DNA of 34,283 bases from Hypsibius dujardini (Eukaryota > Tardigrada > Eutardigrada > Parachela > Hypsibiidae). Positions 9,996 through 22,200 of the stretch are shown here, in pieces. Each line of letters begins with the position of its first letter. Within the stretch, counting starts at the first letter, position 1. The stretch is taken from NCBI GenBank assembly GCA_001579985.1, contig LRSR01010756.1, forward strand, positions 1 through 34,283, read 5' to 3'. The position numbers were made by a program, and so were the translations under genes. The notes beneath the pieces are model-generated. The model saw only the letters and a list, made by a program, of their open reading frames with translations. It did no database searches and was not told where the DNA came from.

Positions 9996-11759
9996 CTATA
10001 ACTCGGGCTGTAATTGTAATTGTAACGGTTGATGCGGCATAACTAAACCGCTTCCAGGTGTTTCATAATACTCCCCGCGTCCTCTTCTCTGAGTACTCAT
10101 TACATTCCGTTTGCCCGGTTGACCTCTCACTTCGTCTTGTATCCTGCCACGACGACAATTAAAAAGGCTTTTTACTCCGTTTTGGTAGTCGGAATTCAGC
10201 GCCAAAAATATGAACTGAAGCCGACAAGCACGTCATTAAGGGAAGGATTATCTATCGGCACATTGACATCGTAATTAACGCACTCACCGGACTAACGACG
10301 TAGCCACACAACAGCATAGTTCTGAAAAGCCACAAGGGCACTGTAGTCGGGTAGCGCGCCATCAACCATGGAAAGGATGACAGGAGAATCGTCGGTGTCA
10401 GAAAGCAAAGACAGTGCCACAAATAAGCCAGACCCAGCATCTTCGCCAGCAAAATTCTTCTGTTCTTTCTGTTCTGGTTGACTGGGAGATTAGCAGGCAT
10501 AACCGCAGCTGCACCCTTTCGAATACCCCCCCCCATGCCGCATCACCACCAATCGACCACCCAAGAACAGATAAATCATTCCAATTAACCCAATTGGAAG
10601 ATATGAGCCTATGGAATAATAGAAATTGGCTTTAATCGGCCCACTAATTTCCTGCGATCTCTGGAAAATTAATTGATGTTGATTTATTTCTTGTCCCACA
10701 TTCAGTATATGTTAGGTGTCTTTTGTTTAATTTTATGAATTGCCATTTTTCTGACAAACAGGTGTCGCACGGGAACGCTCTACTTTAACTTTCAGATTAG
10801 TTGTTACAGAAAATGTAAAAATAAATACTCAGAAATGGCAGTTACCAGAATTTGTAATTTAATTTACGAGAAAGGTGCGAGTTTTATTTTTTTTAACCAA
10901 TATTTTTCGGGGGAGGTGGTGTCAATATAAATTTGTAAGTAACTTTTTTTCCGTCCATATACGAACCAATTGTCACCCATGCAGCACCATACTCGGTCTG
11001 CAAGACGGAGGTGGTGCAGCTTTCAATTAAGACTGTCCGTAAGTAAAAGCTCCCGCCTATTCCGAAATAAATTGGTAGGTTAACTCCCGCCCCCACGACC
11101 CAAGGATGGTGACCATAATTGTGACAATTGTTTTCGAGGTCAGCTTTGTATAGTGATGAGGCAGGGCAAGGGCAAAGAACCGATTAATGGCTAAGGCCAG
11201 TAAAGCCCAGTTCTCCGCGTAGATCGCCATCGTTTGGAAAAACAGAAAAATATGACAATTAATTTGCACATCAGATTACTCGGTCATGCTGAGGTAGGTG
11301 GTGATAAGAGAAACGGGGAAGGCAATGCCACAAATCATCAGCTCGATACACATGAGGTGAATCACGAGAATATTCGACCCGGTATGCAGGCGTCTTCGGT
11401 GGATGGACGTGAGCATAGACGCGTCTTGACCTTCCGGTACGCGGGGCAAGATTTTAGTAAAAATCCAAAGGGGGAGCATTAGTATGATTTTGCTATTTTT
11501 ACTCTAAAAAACGTCAGGGGGTACCCTTGGGTCTTTTTTTCGATTTCGGACGGGGGGGGGGCAATTGCCCACATGCCACCCCCTAGTACGCGCCACTGGA
11601 CGTGAGCAGAAGTGGGATGAGGGGGGCACTGCCCAAGACGCTGCAGAGGATGGAGAAACCAAACCATCCGTCTGTTGAAAGTGCTGATAGTCTTGTGGCA
11701 TTTTGTTGGACGAAAGAGTGTTGAGGGCTGATGTTGGAAGTATCACTAAAGTTCGGCAT
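9996..11759 (-). pseudogene. rhodopsin-class GPCR with multiple lesions
   Basis: All seven TM segments are recognisable. Exons: 11759-10944 (TM1 to ECL2), 10660-10288 (TM5-TM7) and 10214-9996 (helix 8 and tail), with introns of 283 and 73 bp. Landmarks are three N-glycosylation sites at the N-terminus; TM3 with Cys3.25 exactly 25 residues before the arginine of an NRF motif (INRFFALALPHHY); W4.50; and TM7 SPFIF in place of NPxxY, created across the last splice. Lesions are: an insertion flanked by 12-bp repeats in TM1/ICL1; an in-frame TAA at 11272-11270 in ECL1; a one-base frameshift in a G run in TM4 (near 11095); and another in a nine-G run in ICL3 (10526-10534). The two G-run shifts could be sequence errors. 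The tail is Arg-rich and then Gln/Pro/Leu-rich. Ligand unknown; the NRF motif recalls Tre1/moody-type orphan receptors. Confidence 0.8.
11404..11608. mobile_element. 181-bp insertion flanked by 12-bp direct repeats
   Basis: TGGACGTGAGCA occurs at 11404-11415 and again at 11597-11608, bracketing 181 bp (11416-11596). Removing one repeat copy plus the insert restores an uninterrupted GPCR frame (LLLTS-IHRRR), so this is an insertion with target duplication. A duplication of this length suits a LINE/SINE-type event, though there is no clear poly-A tail. The insert holds long G and A/T runs and an imperfect inverted repeat (around 11454-11474 and 11492-11510). Read on the minus strand it also contains a potential GT...AG pair; see the findings. 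Confidence 0.65.
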
Positions 11760-12955
11760 GTTTTTTGACAATATTTGATTGTGTTCGTGATGATATGTTT
11801 ACTTGGTATCGGAGTCTAGATTTTGGTATGACCTTTTGTTGTGTAATTGAATGGCCTTCCAATGCGTATATTGTTCCGTGGGCAATTATAATTGTGAAAT
11901 CGGATATTAATGTATTACTTAACTTCACTTGTCTGACTAAAAAGGGGTGCCGCCGTTAACGGGACTGTCAAACATCTGGCATGATTACCAATTCTCCTCC
12001 ACGTCCTCAACTTTCTCCTTTGCTTGTTTTTCAAAGGTCCAACGGATGGTTCAGAGTGGAACCGTCAACGGGTATGCTACACGAACATTCCATTAAGGCC
12101 GCTTGTTTTATTCAGTAAAGTTTGAGGAGAATGTAGTGAAGTGGATGTCATTAAGATTGCAACCGACAAATACACGTCCATAAAAAAGTCACTCTTGTTG
12201 AACTTTGAGCTCGACGCTTCTATCGGAAGAAGAGTGGAAGTAGGCGTAGAACTGGGGATAGGGACAAGGTGTTATGAATAAACAAAATTCTGCTGCCTTT
12301 TCCCCAGTTCAGTAGCGCTTTATGTCGTACATTTTCTTTTCCTGTCATATGCAGGTTGACCGAGGATTAGATCCTCACGGTCGCCTGAATACTTAAGCAC
12401 TTGCCTGTACACTTGATTTTTCTTACTTTTATGGCATTGCGTTGCCAGTCTATACTACATTGTCACTTGTTATAATTATCCCTCCCGTCCCGGTGCATCA
12501 CTTGCCCATAATGGGGCAGATCCACCATCGCCAGCACAAGAATCTCCCCCCCCCCCATGTTCTGAAAAGGCCGACTTGTTGGTCTTCGTCTTGCGCCTGC
12601 GCCGCGAGGCGAAGAGCAGCCGAACAACTTTTTCAGTACTGTAGAACTCGGATTAACTGGTGCTATTGCGCAATCAGCTCAGTCAAAAGAGACCGGATCT
12701 GACTTGTTGCAGAAATAGGAGACCACAAGACTGCACGTCATTCTCGCTACAAATTGTGTGAGAATCGGGTGGTTGATTACTTGATTAGAGCACTTCAGAG
12801 TTTTCGGCCCGTCGGAACTAATTTACTGGATAACATGGAGCACATATTTGCATGAAAAATAAAATTGTGCCGATGAATACTGTAAATATGTTTAGGGCCA
12901 TAATCGCACTTGCAAATCAGACGCTATGGGGTATGGGTTTTCAAGCATGCCCAAA
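11760..12955. other. intergenic: no kinase or cyclase exons seen
   Basis: Lies just downstream (on the minus strand) of the guanylyl-cyclase-type receptor, where kinase-homology and cyclase exons would be expected if that gene were full length. I see no minus-strand frame with those motifs. A poly-C run sits near 12546-12556. Confidence 0.5.
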
Positions 12956-15900
12956 TCAACTCATAACACCAGGGGCTCCTGTAGTTGGACATAAAACCTG
13001 GACCAATAGTTTACTACGATCCCCAACGCGACCGGTTTCGGGCAAGCTGAGGTTTGCCGCTTGAAGGTTCCACCAGCCATTGTTCTCGCTATACAGAGAT
13101 AATGAAACTCTGCATAAAGAAAAACAAGCATTATTCAAGTACAGCTTTCATTGAAGCCTGTCCTCACAATATTTCTCCTCGACATAACCTTTTCATAATG
13201 GGATAAAGAGTAGCCAGGAGAAAAAGAGAGACGGTCACGCCAATTCCAGTCGTTAGCTTCAGGTCCGCATCTGTTTTCGAAGAGTGGTTTTATATTTTTA
13301 TGGTAAAATACTGGAAAACTACAATACAAAAGATATAAGCTGCGACAAAGGCTTGCGTAAAGCAAGACGAAACACTTGTGCAGCATAATATTTTGTTTTA
13401 TTTTTACTTTGAAATTGAACGCCAAGTCATTTCTGTATTATGCATTTCAAACAAAATTTTAATTAACATGACGTTTTTTCTGGATTAACTTCGGTCAGCG
13501 GGAATGATGTTTTAGTTTAAGTTAAAAAGTGAAACAATCAATAGAGGGTGCAACACCATTTATGTGCGGTTTAAATGAAAATTCTAGGAAATTAAACTTA
13601 GCAGCTTACGTCGCTCGCAGGGTCCCATGTTTCCTTCTATCCCACACGCAGGAATGTCCGGTGGAAAGTTTGCACGACCGAACCACCTCGGTTCCACTAA
13701 TCTTGTCCAGGTTATTGTTTCAAGTAGCAGAAGGCTATTCGTTGAGATGCCGCTCGCAAAATCCTGTACATCCATTAAAATTGAGCGCACAAACTACACA
13801 CCGTTTTTCACTACATTCTCAATCTGCCTTTTCCCTTCTTTCAACAATCAACTTTTTTATATTTTTACCTTTGCCTCACATCTTTTATAAAATAAACGAG
13901 ATAAACGAAATAACAGTTACATGAAACCAAACCTTCCCAGTAATATAACACGATTATTAAACTGGATTTGAATACTAAATGATTCCTATCGTATATTTGC
14001 TGACGTATTGCATTGACGAGCGGATTTCAGACTTTATTTGGAATATAAACAAATACTCTGTCCCATGAATTCTTCATTCGGGGGCGGGGGGGGGGGAGGT
14101 TAACAGTCATCTCTGGGGAAGACGTGGGATCGAAATTGTTCTCTCTAACAACAGTCTGATTGGTTAGAGCTTCTATTTACAGTATATTCGATTAAAATTT
14201 ATAATTACTGTGAAATCAGATGTCTCCGTGTCGTAATAGCTGGCATACGTCTTGTACTGCATCTGTCCTTGAGGCGTGACGAAGGTCGACCCAACCGTGA
14301 AATTGTATTGACGATTTAAAATATTCCTCGCAAGAGTACTTCCACTGAAGGAATGGATGTTGCTCGCGTTAGCTTCAGAGATGATCTAAGGCACACAAAA
14401 CATCCACACCCAAAGTAATAACTGAGTGGGTGGAAAGGAAATTCATCGCGGCTTTTGCAAACCTTGCCCACCAGCTCCATGGCAACCTGCGTCGAGGTCA
14501 GATCAGGTAAACCCTGGAAGACAAAATTTGCGACAGCTTGTACAGAAGTATACGGAAAAAAATGTAGTAACGTTTGAGGTACAAGTTCGTGGGTCAAGTT
14601 GATGTTGCCGTATTTGTGTTTCGCAAGGCGCTCCCAATCGGGCACGTATTTCTGGATATTGGGCGACATGAAATGCTTCACGTTCACCATGTGAAGTAGG
14701 AGCACCGACTGAAATGCCTTTTGTAGAATATGCTGCAAATATTGAGAACAGGATTAACGACGGCAAACCTAAACAAAATTTTGTAGAAACAACCAAAAAA
14801 GTTATTTTTATCCATGCTTCTAAATTTAATATGTATTTATTTGATAACTTTGTTTTACGTGGAAGAGACATAAAAGACGGGAAGCCTGACGATTAGAAAA
14901 TATACTTTAGTGTATACAGGAAAACCAAAATATTACTTTGCAATCGAAATCTCGAAACTTTAGCTGCAATTATTTATCACCAAAGTCGGAGGTTAAAGGG
15001 TCACAAAAATCTACTGTAGTTTTGCTATTGTTCGTGCCTAATTTTGCCAATTCACTGTGCTCAGTCCTTAAATGTTTTTCTCTCGAACGAGCTTTTAATC
15101 AGATTTCGAAGAAGGCACCTACGTCTTTATTTGAACTTTGAAGCGAAGATTTTAAAACAAACAAATTGTAATAAATCGGCGTAGAATAAGCCTATCAGTT
15201 TACGTCTTTATTTGAAATTTGAAGCGAAGATTTTAAAACAAACAAATTGTAACAAATCGGCGTAGAATAAGCCTATCAGTTTGCGTCTTTATATCTTGAT
15301 GCTTTTGTGGATCAGGTCAGTAAGAGGAGTGACACAAAATTAATATGAAACTCTTGTCAATTTACAGTGGTCAGAATTTAGAAATTACGATTAAAAAAAC
15401 AGTTACATATAGCTTTCAATTTGGACCAAAATCAATCAATCTAACGAATATCAAAATTTGTTTTAGAGTTTTCCAGGCTCTTCTTCTCCTCATCTAGTAT
15501 TAAATAAAATTTAACGAAACCTTAGTCAATTTTGAAATATCATATCATACTTTTATTAAGAAAATACAAAAGGTGGATATCGAAAGAAACGGAAAAATGA
15601 GCGGGCTATAAATAAAGAGAGTGAAAGAGGATGCCGCTAATGTTACAAACTACGGCAATGGATACAGAAATTTCTTAAATTAACGCAACTACAACAAACG
15701 AAATGGAAACTGAAGCTTTTAGTTGAAAAATCATCCATCAGATTTACGAACCATGCTGGAATTACTGGTTCCCCGCCAATGCCAAGCGAAGAAGCCATCT
15801 GTGGCCTTACGAGTGTTGCCATACAAAACGTTTCCAACATAAACCTGAAATAAGTGTATCTGTTGAATGCTCGGACACTTTAATTCTTCTTGCGGGAACG

Positions 15901-17492
15901 GCTCCTTACGTGGTCTCCTGCAGTCATGTTGAGCCGTGAAGCTTGTATCTGAAAAACAAATTTAAGATTGGAGTTTATTCACCCAAGGAAGTGAACAGTG
16001 TAGGGTTTGTTTATGATTTATCCTTACCAGAATGTCACGCATCACTTGTGGCCTTCCAAAAAGAACCATGACTACGAAAGGAAAAATCTGTCATTAAACG
16101 GCACTGATCTTCTTTGTGAACTGAATAGTTTTGAAATCTGATAAAACTGTAGGAACTATCATTAACGGAGACTTATCTTTTTTTCGTTATTGACATATTT
16201 TGAGATTGGATAAAATTGCGCAACAAGAGCTTCAGCAGTTATATTATTTTTAAATAAATGCTTTTTTTATTTCATGGTCTTATGGCGTAACTGTTTCGTG
16301 AAATCAACCATCTTATTTATTTTGTAAAAATCCAAAACAAATTTTTTTCAATTATGGAAACACGCGTTGATATAATCTTGTTAACTTCTGGACTAGATTA
16401 TGTATCGCTTTTATTGTAACACGAGTTTAGGTTAGTTAATTTACAGTTTAGCCTAGTGTTCCGTTTTTTGTTTGATTCTTGGAGACGCTGTATTAGTAAA
16501 AATATCAGTCCTTACTCCGAGTTTTGCTATGAAAGTCCAGCAGCATAGTGTCGACTTCGGATGGGGAGCAGGTATCATTAGGGCCACGACAAGTATACTG
16601 CCAAGACTGCAGACCACAGTTCTTGAATTGGAGCAAGACAAATTTCGATAGATAGTAATAGTAGTCTCCGAAGCGTTCGCCCTCAATGACAACATAGATT
16701 CTCGTCCAATTCAGGGAACGAAGAAACGTGCAGTATAACGCTGATGGGTTTGGGTAGAAATTCGTTGCAATCCACGTTGGATACTTGTCCACATCTCTGA
16801 TGCGATCCATCGCTTCGACACTTAGAAATGAAATTCCGTAGAATTATGGCAATGGTGGAATCAAGGAATTTCAAAAAGAATGCCTTACCTGGTTACCAAT
16901 AATAAGTCCCATTGGTTAATAAGTTGACTCAGTGGACGAACTTCTGCACAGCCTACGATGGAAACTGACTAAATTTGCCCTAGTTTTTGTCCATGAAGAC
17001 ATATCTTGCGTCCTTAAAAAATGCACATAGAAACATATATCTATAATTTTTCGGTAAAAGCCAAATTGGGCGAAAACAATACGTATATGAATCATTTTAA
17101 TACACAAATATATGCAGGGCATCTCTACTATTAAATACAAATATGGGAGTTAAATTACCGGAAGTTACAACTACATTGATTTCGCTGCTGTTCCATCCTG
17201 TGAAAAACCAGCGAGCTACTAAATCCTGGACGTTTTCGACTAGAGCGATGCAATTGGAAGGCCTTCCAACCGGCAGCTGAATATTCCGCCATTTAATATG
17301 CGGATATGTTTTTCGGAGTACGGCAAGACCGGTGTCCAGTGCCGGACCGATTGCATTTAAGGCATTGGGCGTTTCAAAGTTGATCATGCCTGGGGAAATG
17401 ATGTTGACCACCAGCATTTTCTGGGGGGCCACGCAAGTCGGCATTGTTAAAAATATACCGAGTGAATTGATCAAAACTCGAAAAATCATCAT
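12956..17492 (-). CDS. natriuretic-peptide-receptor-type protein (guanylyl-cyclase ectodomain + TM), 571 aa, no cyclase
   Basis: Eleven exons join in frame: 17492-17159, 16952-16889, 16820-16516, 16071-16028, 15948-15910, 15844-15752, 14732-14463, 14385-14209, 13763-13610, 13270-13189 and 13109-12956. A signal peptide (MIFRVLINSLGIFLTMPTCV) is followed by the ANF-receptor ligand-binding fold: VVNIISPG; VTSGCAEVRPLSQLINQWD; YPTWIATNF; IMVLFGRPQVMRDIL; the short QASRLNMTAGDH exon; and the C-lobe with STFVTPQGQMQYKTY. The juxtamembrane signature FPPDIPACGIEG precedes one TM helix (LTTGIGVTVSLFLLATLYPI). The cytoplasmic part starts like the kinase-homology region of receptor cyclases (ENNGWWNLQAANLSL) but reaches a stop after about 50 residues. 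It is either a truncated cyclase acting like a clearance receptor, or a gene whose remaining exons I cannot find. Confidence 0.82.
15120..15281. repeat. 81-bp tandem duplication inside a receptor intron
   Basis: Copies 15120-15200 and 15201-15281 differ at only a few bases. A third copy begins at 15282 and breaks off after about ten bases. It lies in the 1-kb intron before exon 7 of the cyclase-type receptor. Confidence 0.9.
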
Positions 17493-19010
17493 AAATAATG
17501 CGTGTAGAAAATTGGTTCATCGAAATTTTTTGGATATTTGAATTTGTGGACATTTGCTAATTATTCGATATTTATGAAAGCAGATTTGGCTTCTTTAACA
17601 GGTCGAGATTCAGAAAATATTCCGCACGATCGACAAAGAGGATTGAAAGGACTGAAACAGCACCTCAGTATTTAAAGTACCGGATGCGGATACATGCTTT
17701 ACGGTCCTCATGGCATTCCATGACGTGGGCTAATTAGATTTAATATTTCCTAAGCGGAATAAGTCATCCAGCCACAGATTGTTGAGGTCGAAAAGAGCTT
17801 TAATGAGTACTTTTCCTCGTTGAAATTAGAGGCCGCCAAAGACGTTTGTATCTGTTCGTGCGTTGTGTTGCACCCTGCCTTGCATTAGCGTGGACAAATG
17901 TCGGCATGGGTAGGTGGGTCTTAACTGAAAACTGATAACAAATAGCGGTACAGAAACTGAAATTTAGCGAGAAAGGGGCTTTAGTAAGAAAAAAAAGAGG
18001 ATAAAGTTTTTTTTGCCGTGTCAGCGGACAACAGTCATCAGCAGACAAACTCAGGACAATTATACCTGGATCATTTGTCGGCAGGTAAAATTTTGTCCGC
18101 AAAGGACATTTAATGTACCAAATTAAGAGTTACATTTTTGTCCGAGAAAAGTTTGACAGAAAGTGTGGGTTTTCGCCTCGAATTCGGGATGCAAATGATG
18201 CAACTATATACCAGTGCAAGGAGTACTGTATGTATGTACCAATAAAGGAGGTCATTGGTGGTCAAGAAACATGTCAATTGGACATGACACAACTATTCCA
18301 TAACTAATATAAATCCAAGTCCAATATAGAATCATGCGTGGTCTCCTCGCTACCGGAAGACATGGTGGCACCTAAATGTGCGAAAAAACAGGATGCGCAT
18401 GTGGGTCGAATATGACTGTTCCAGCAGACATGTAAACATTATTCGGAAAGCCATTGTCGTTTTTCTAGCGTCTTACTGAAATCTATTTTAAAAATTAGTT
18501 TCGATTTTAATTATTCAATAAGTCTTATTATGAGAAATAATAATTCAATGGCTTATTGTCAAAGTTATGTCAACTCTTGTCAAGCACAGACAGCTCTATC
18601 AACGAGTTATGCGATGTTGTAAGAGCATTGCAAATTGTTCAATGTCAGGGGTTAAGCTCATATGAAATATATGTGTTATAAAAGGCAAAATCAGATATAT
18701 CGAAACCACAGAAATTTTATAAATTATAAAAAATAATAAAAATTAAATGAACGCATGTATTATATAACTAAATTATTTTTCCATACCTTATTTAAGTTCG
18801 GAGTTCTGCAAGAAAAGTTTAATTCAAGGTAAGTCTTCGTTATCTTAACAAACACGACTTTTTAATGATGGCAACAAATGTTGTTTTCGTTTGCAAATAG
18901 CTGCGAATCCGCTCTGCAGCTTCCGTCGCACCTTCCATTACTGTCTGGGAAGAGCTCTTTATATGAACAGTGTAAATATATCTTCAAATTGCTTCTGCAT
19001 CTATTAATAA
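17493..19010. other. intergenic, probable promoter side of the cyclase-type receptor
   Basis: AT-rich spacer between the 5' end of the cyclase-type receptor and the 3' end of the gustatory-receptor-like gene. A TTTAAATAC string on the minus strand near 17670 is a weak TATA candidate. No gene recognised; the open frames at 17800-18307 are featureless. Confidence 0.4.
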
Positions 19011-19184
19011 ACTATGAACCAATTAATGTCCGCTTTGAAGATTATCTGTCAGAACACGAAAGTCGTAAATTGTAAAACCATTCATTGGCACATCTAAATA
19101 AACACTGAACCAATTATTGTTCGCTTTGAAGATTATCTGTCAGAACCACGAAAGTCGTAAATTGTAAAACCATTCATTGGTACA
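19011..19184. repeat. tandem duplication, period about 92 bp
   Basis: About 80 bp starting TGAACCAATTA at 19014 recurs from 19106 to 19184 with a few substitutions and one inserted C. It ends 45 bp from the stop codon of the gustatory-receptor-like gene. Confidence 0.85.
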
Positions 19185-19229
19185 GGTAAGTAAACAAGAC
19201 TTTGGATGCGCAATAATCAAGGCGCGTCG

Positions 19230-22200
19230 TTAGCCCAAACAGGCGCAGGTGATGTTCTCGCTGAGTTCGTCGTCCATCCGGTAGTTCTCCGCACGATCGA
19301 TGAGGAAACAGGTAAACCCAGCGAAGCCCAATAATAACTGCCGGGAAGAAACGCAGACAAGGATGAGATTATTATCGGAATCTCTAGCACTTGTTACACA
19401 ATCGGACTGTTGGAAGTTGATTCAAAATAGTCAGCGGAACTCGTAATTATACTGCACCCACCGTCACTCCGAAGGACCTCGTCAAGGTCGCGATGCCTGC
19501 AACCGTCAGGGAATGCTGTCGCGCTGTCGTCCGCTGCAGCAGAGTTATCAAAACTTCTCCTTCCTCTGGGCAATACTAGACACCAAAATTCAGTCAAAAT
19601 TGAACTGCAAAAGAAAATCTCAGCGAGCTTACCGTTTCTCTTTGCTCTTGTCTGACAGCTATCAGGCGTTGCCAGAGAGTAATAGATCTCGCACTCTGCA
19701 AAAGAAATTCTTAACAAAATCAGACGACAAACATTAGTTGTGGAGTGCGATCCTGTTAATATAAAACCTGTTAATGCCCATTTGCATAACCAGCACAATT
19801 TTTGTTTAGTCATGGCATCGTCAAATTAGATGATTCTAAAGTCTAAAATTGGAGACTTCTCTTTTTCTTTTCTAAATTATTTCAGTATTAATGCTGATTT
19901 ATCAAATTGGTTTGTCATGGCACAAAACCAATATGAGGAATACGAAACAAGTCCGTCATCTCTAACGTGCCGATATCTACAGTGAGTTAAACGAAAATAT
20001 GCCGGATCACATAAAACTTACGCTTTCGTGTAAGATGGCCGGAAACACCGTCGTCAGTCCCAAAGCCGCCACATACATAAATCCCTTCAGTGCGAACTTC
20101 ACGTAATCCATATCCGAAGTGAATGCCGAATAAACGAAGCATTTGGCGATCTTGCTGAATACACCCAAAGAGTTGTCGATGACAAAAAAGAGCACCTGCA
20201 ACAGTGTTGTTTAAATAAGGAGTTTGAATTTGAAAAAATTAAAAATTAAAAAATAAAATAATAAAATAAAATAAATAAATAAAAACTTAATTTTCAATAT
20301 GATTAAGTGAAATATCTTTTAAAAATATTTAAAACGGGCCTATTTAAAATAAAAATATTAGTTACATAAACAATCGACTATTATGTCAATGAAAATTCAA
20401 TTAACATGAACATTCAATTCGGGAAAAAATAGATCAAAAACCAGAATTTAATTAATATACGTAGCATTCAACAACGTAATAAAACATGAAAGTATTAGAA
20501 AAAAACACTAATTACCGTTGAAAAATCGTTTATTTTGCGAACCAGCACAAAGTAGTGCGAGTAAATCAACTAATCAAATAATCAGCTTGGGACAAATATG
20601 TTCTCTCTCTCCAATTAGTCAATCAGGCAACAACTTTTTTAATCTAAATTATGGTCGAATCAAGCAACTGATCCCGGCCTGGTTTAAGAAACGAGGGTTG
20701 GCTAATTTTATTTAAAATTATTTACGTATGTAACAAGAGAGAATTTAAATACAAATGAAACCATGTTTCGTTGGCTGATTTCAAATAAAATACAAAATAT
20801 CTTGAAAGTGATTTCAGACCTTAAATAAAATAAAAATATTTGTTATTTAAAAACAAAAGGCCGTTTTTGGCTATTTGTTATAGCATTTTAAATATATTCA
20901 AACAACACTAACCTGCAGTGCGAAACACTGATCCAGATCAATCAGCGCCTGCGTCAGGGTGACTTCCTTCAGGGACAATGTCTTCAACTTCGTTAAAAAC
21001 AATGGTCCATCCAGAGTTCTGGCTTGTAGGTCGTCTAATAAATTTCTAATCTCCGCGGTCAAAGCTTCGAAGCAATCGGTGAATTTCGCACAGACAAAAA
21101 TAAAGACGACATAAATCGGCAGAGCAGAGACTTCGCTGATGAAGAAAAATGTCCTTAAAATGATGGCCACAATCCCGGAAGGGACCTGCCATAGAAAATA
21201 AGAACGTGGCGTCCAGAAGGTTGAGGGGCTACCGGCAGCCTCCCAAATTCCGTATATTCCGCGGAATAAACTAAAAAGTGCGAGGGCGGTGATTAGGACC
21301 CAAGCCAGCGCCACCTTTCGGCGCCGGTGATTTTGGGCGGAGGCCATCCCAAAATGAGACATCGATTTCCCTAAAATAGAGGTCACAACTATGAAAACAA
21401 TTTTTTTTTCACTGTTTAATTTTCATAAGATGATGATTTTGCTCAACTTCGACATCAATCTGTCATCATGTTCTAAATTACGTATAAAACTCACCTTACC
21501 GTTTCACAGCTTAAAATGTTACTAGAAAAATATTCTAAATTGTTTATGACTCATGATGTTTTGAATTCTTTTGTTCATGTACAGTACTTTTTTTGTATAA
21601 CTTGAGTTGTTCATGTTCACAATTCGTAATCTAATATACATAATTACAAGATGAAAAACAAAATGAAAATTTCTAACAGCCTGGAGTTTTTGTGCCTCCC
21701 TCTTACAGACTATTTCTATTTCACTAATTCAGTTTTTCAACAATTATAACAATTCTCATACTTACAATAATTACATCGGCAGAATTAAATGGCGAAGTTT
21801 GAAGTTAGAAATCTTCTGTCATTTGATGTCTTTGTTTTATGTGTCTTTCGTTATTCGAACTAAATTATTTCACAATCGAAAATGTGATGATGAATAAATA
21901 TATTAATAAGAATAGTAAAAAGAATACATAAGGACAGGTAATAAAATAACAATAAGAATACAAAATAAAAATAGAATAAATAAAAGAATACAACGAAGCA
22001 TAATAAAAATAATATATACAAAATACCGGATTTGTTGATAACATAATAGTAATAAAAATAATATATACAAAATACCAGTTTTATTGATACCTTAATAATA
22101 ATAATAATAGTACACATAAAATTACGGATTTGTTGATAGCATTCGCAGCCAGCATGTACCTAAAGATTGAACGCAGTAGATCATCTTGTCCGCCTTGGCA

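Noticed and set aside
2133-10211. A 13-base string GCGCCAAAAATAT in hairpin loops at 2133-2145 and 10199-10211, possibly a conserved element.
   Set aside because: The second site is coding: on the minus strand it is the start of the last GPCR exon (FIFLALNS). A 13-base match is expected by chance between positions in 34 kb, and the second hairpin has only a short imperfect stem.
10252-10287. Stop codon right after TM7, taken at first as loss of the GPCR tail.
   Set aside because: A GTGAGT donor at 10287 and an acceptor at 10215 join TM7 to a helix-8 exon, so the stop is intronic.
20518-20715. Plus-strand frame inside the gustatory-receptor-like intron.
   Set aside because: AT-rich intronic sequence with no motif; antisense to the gene.
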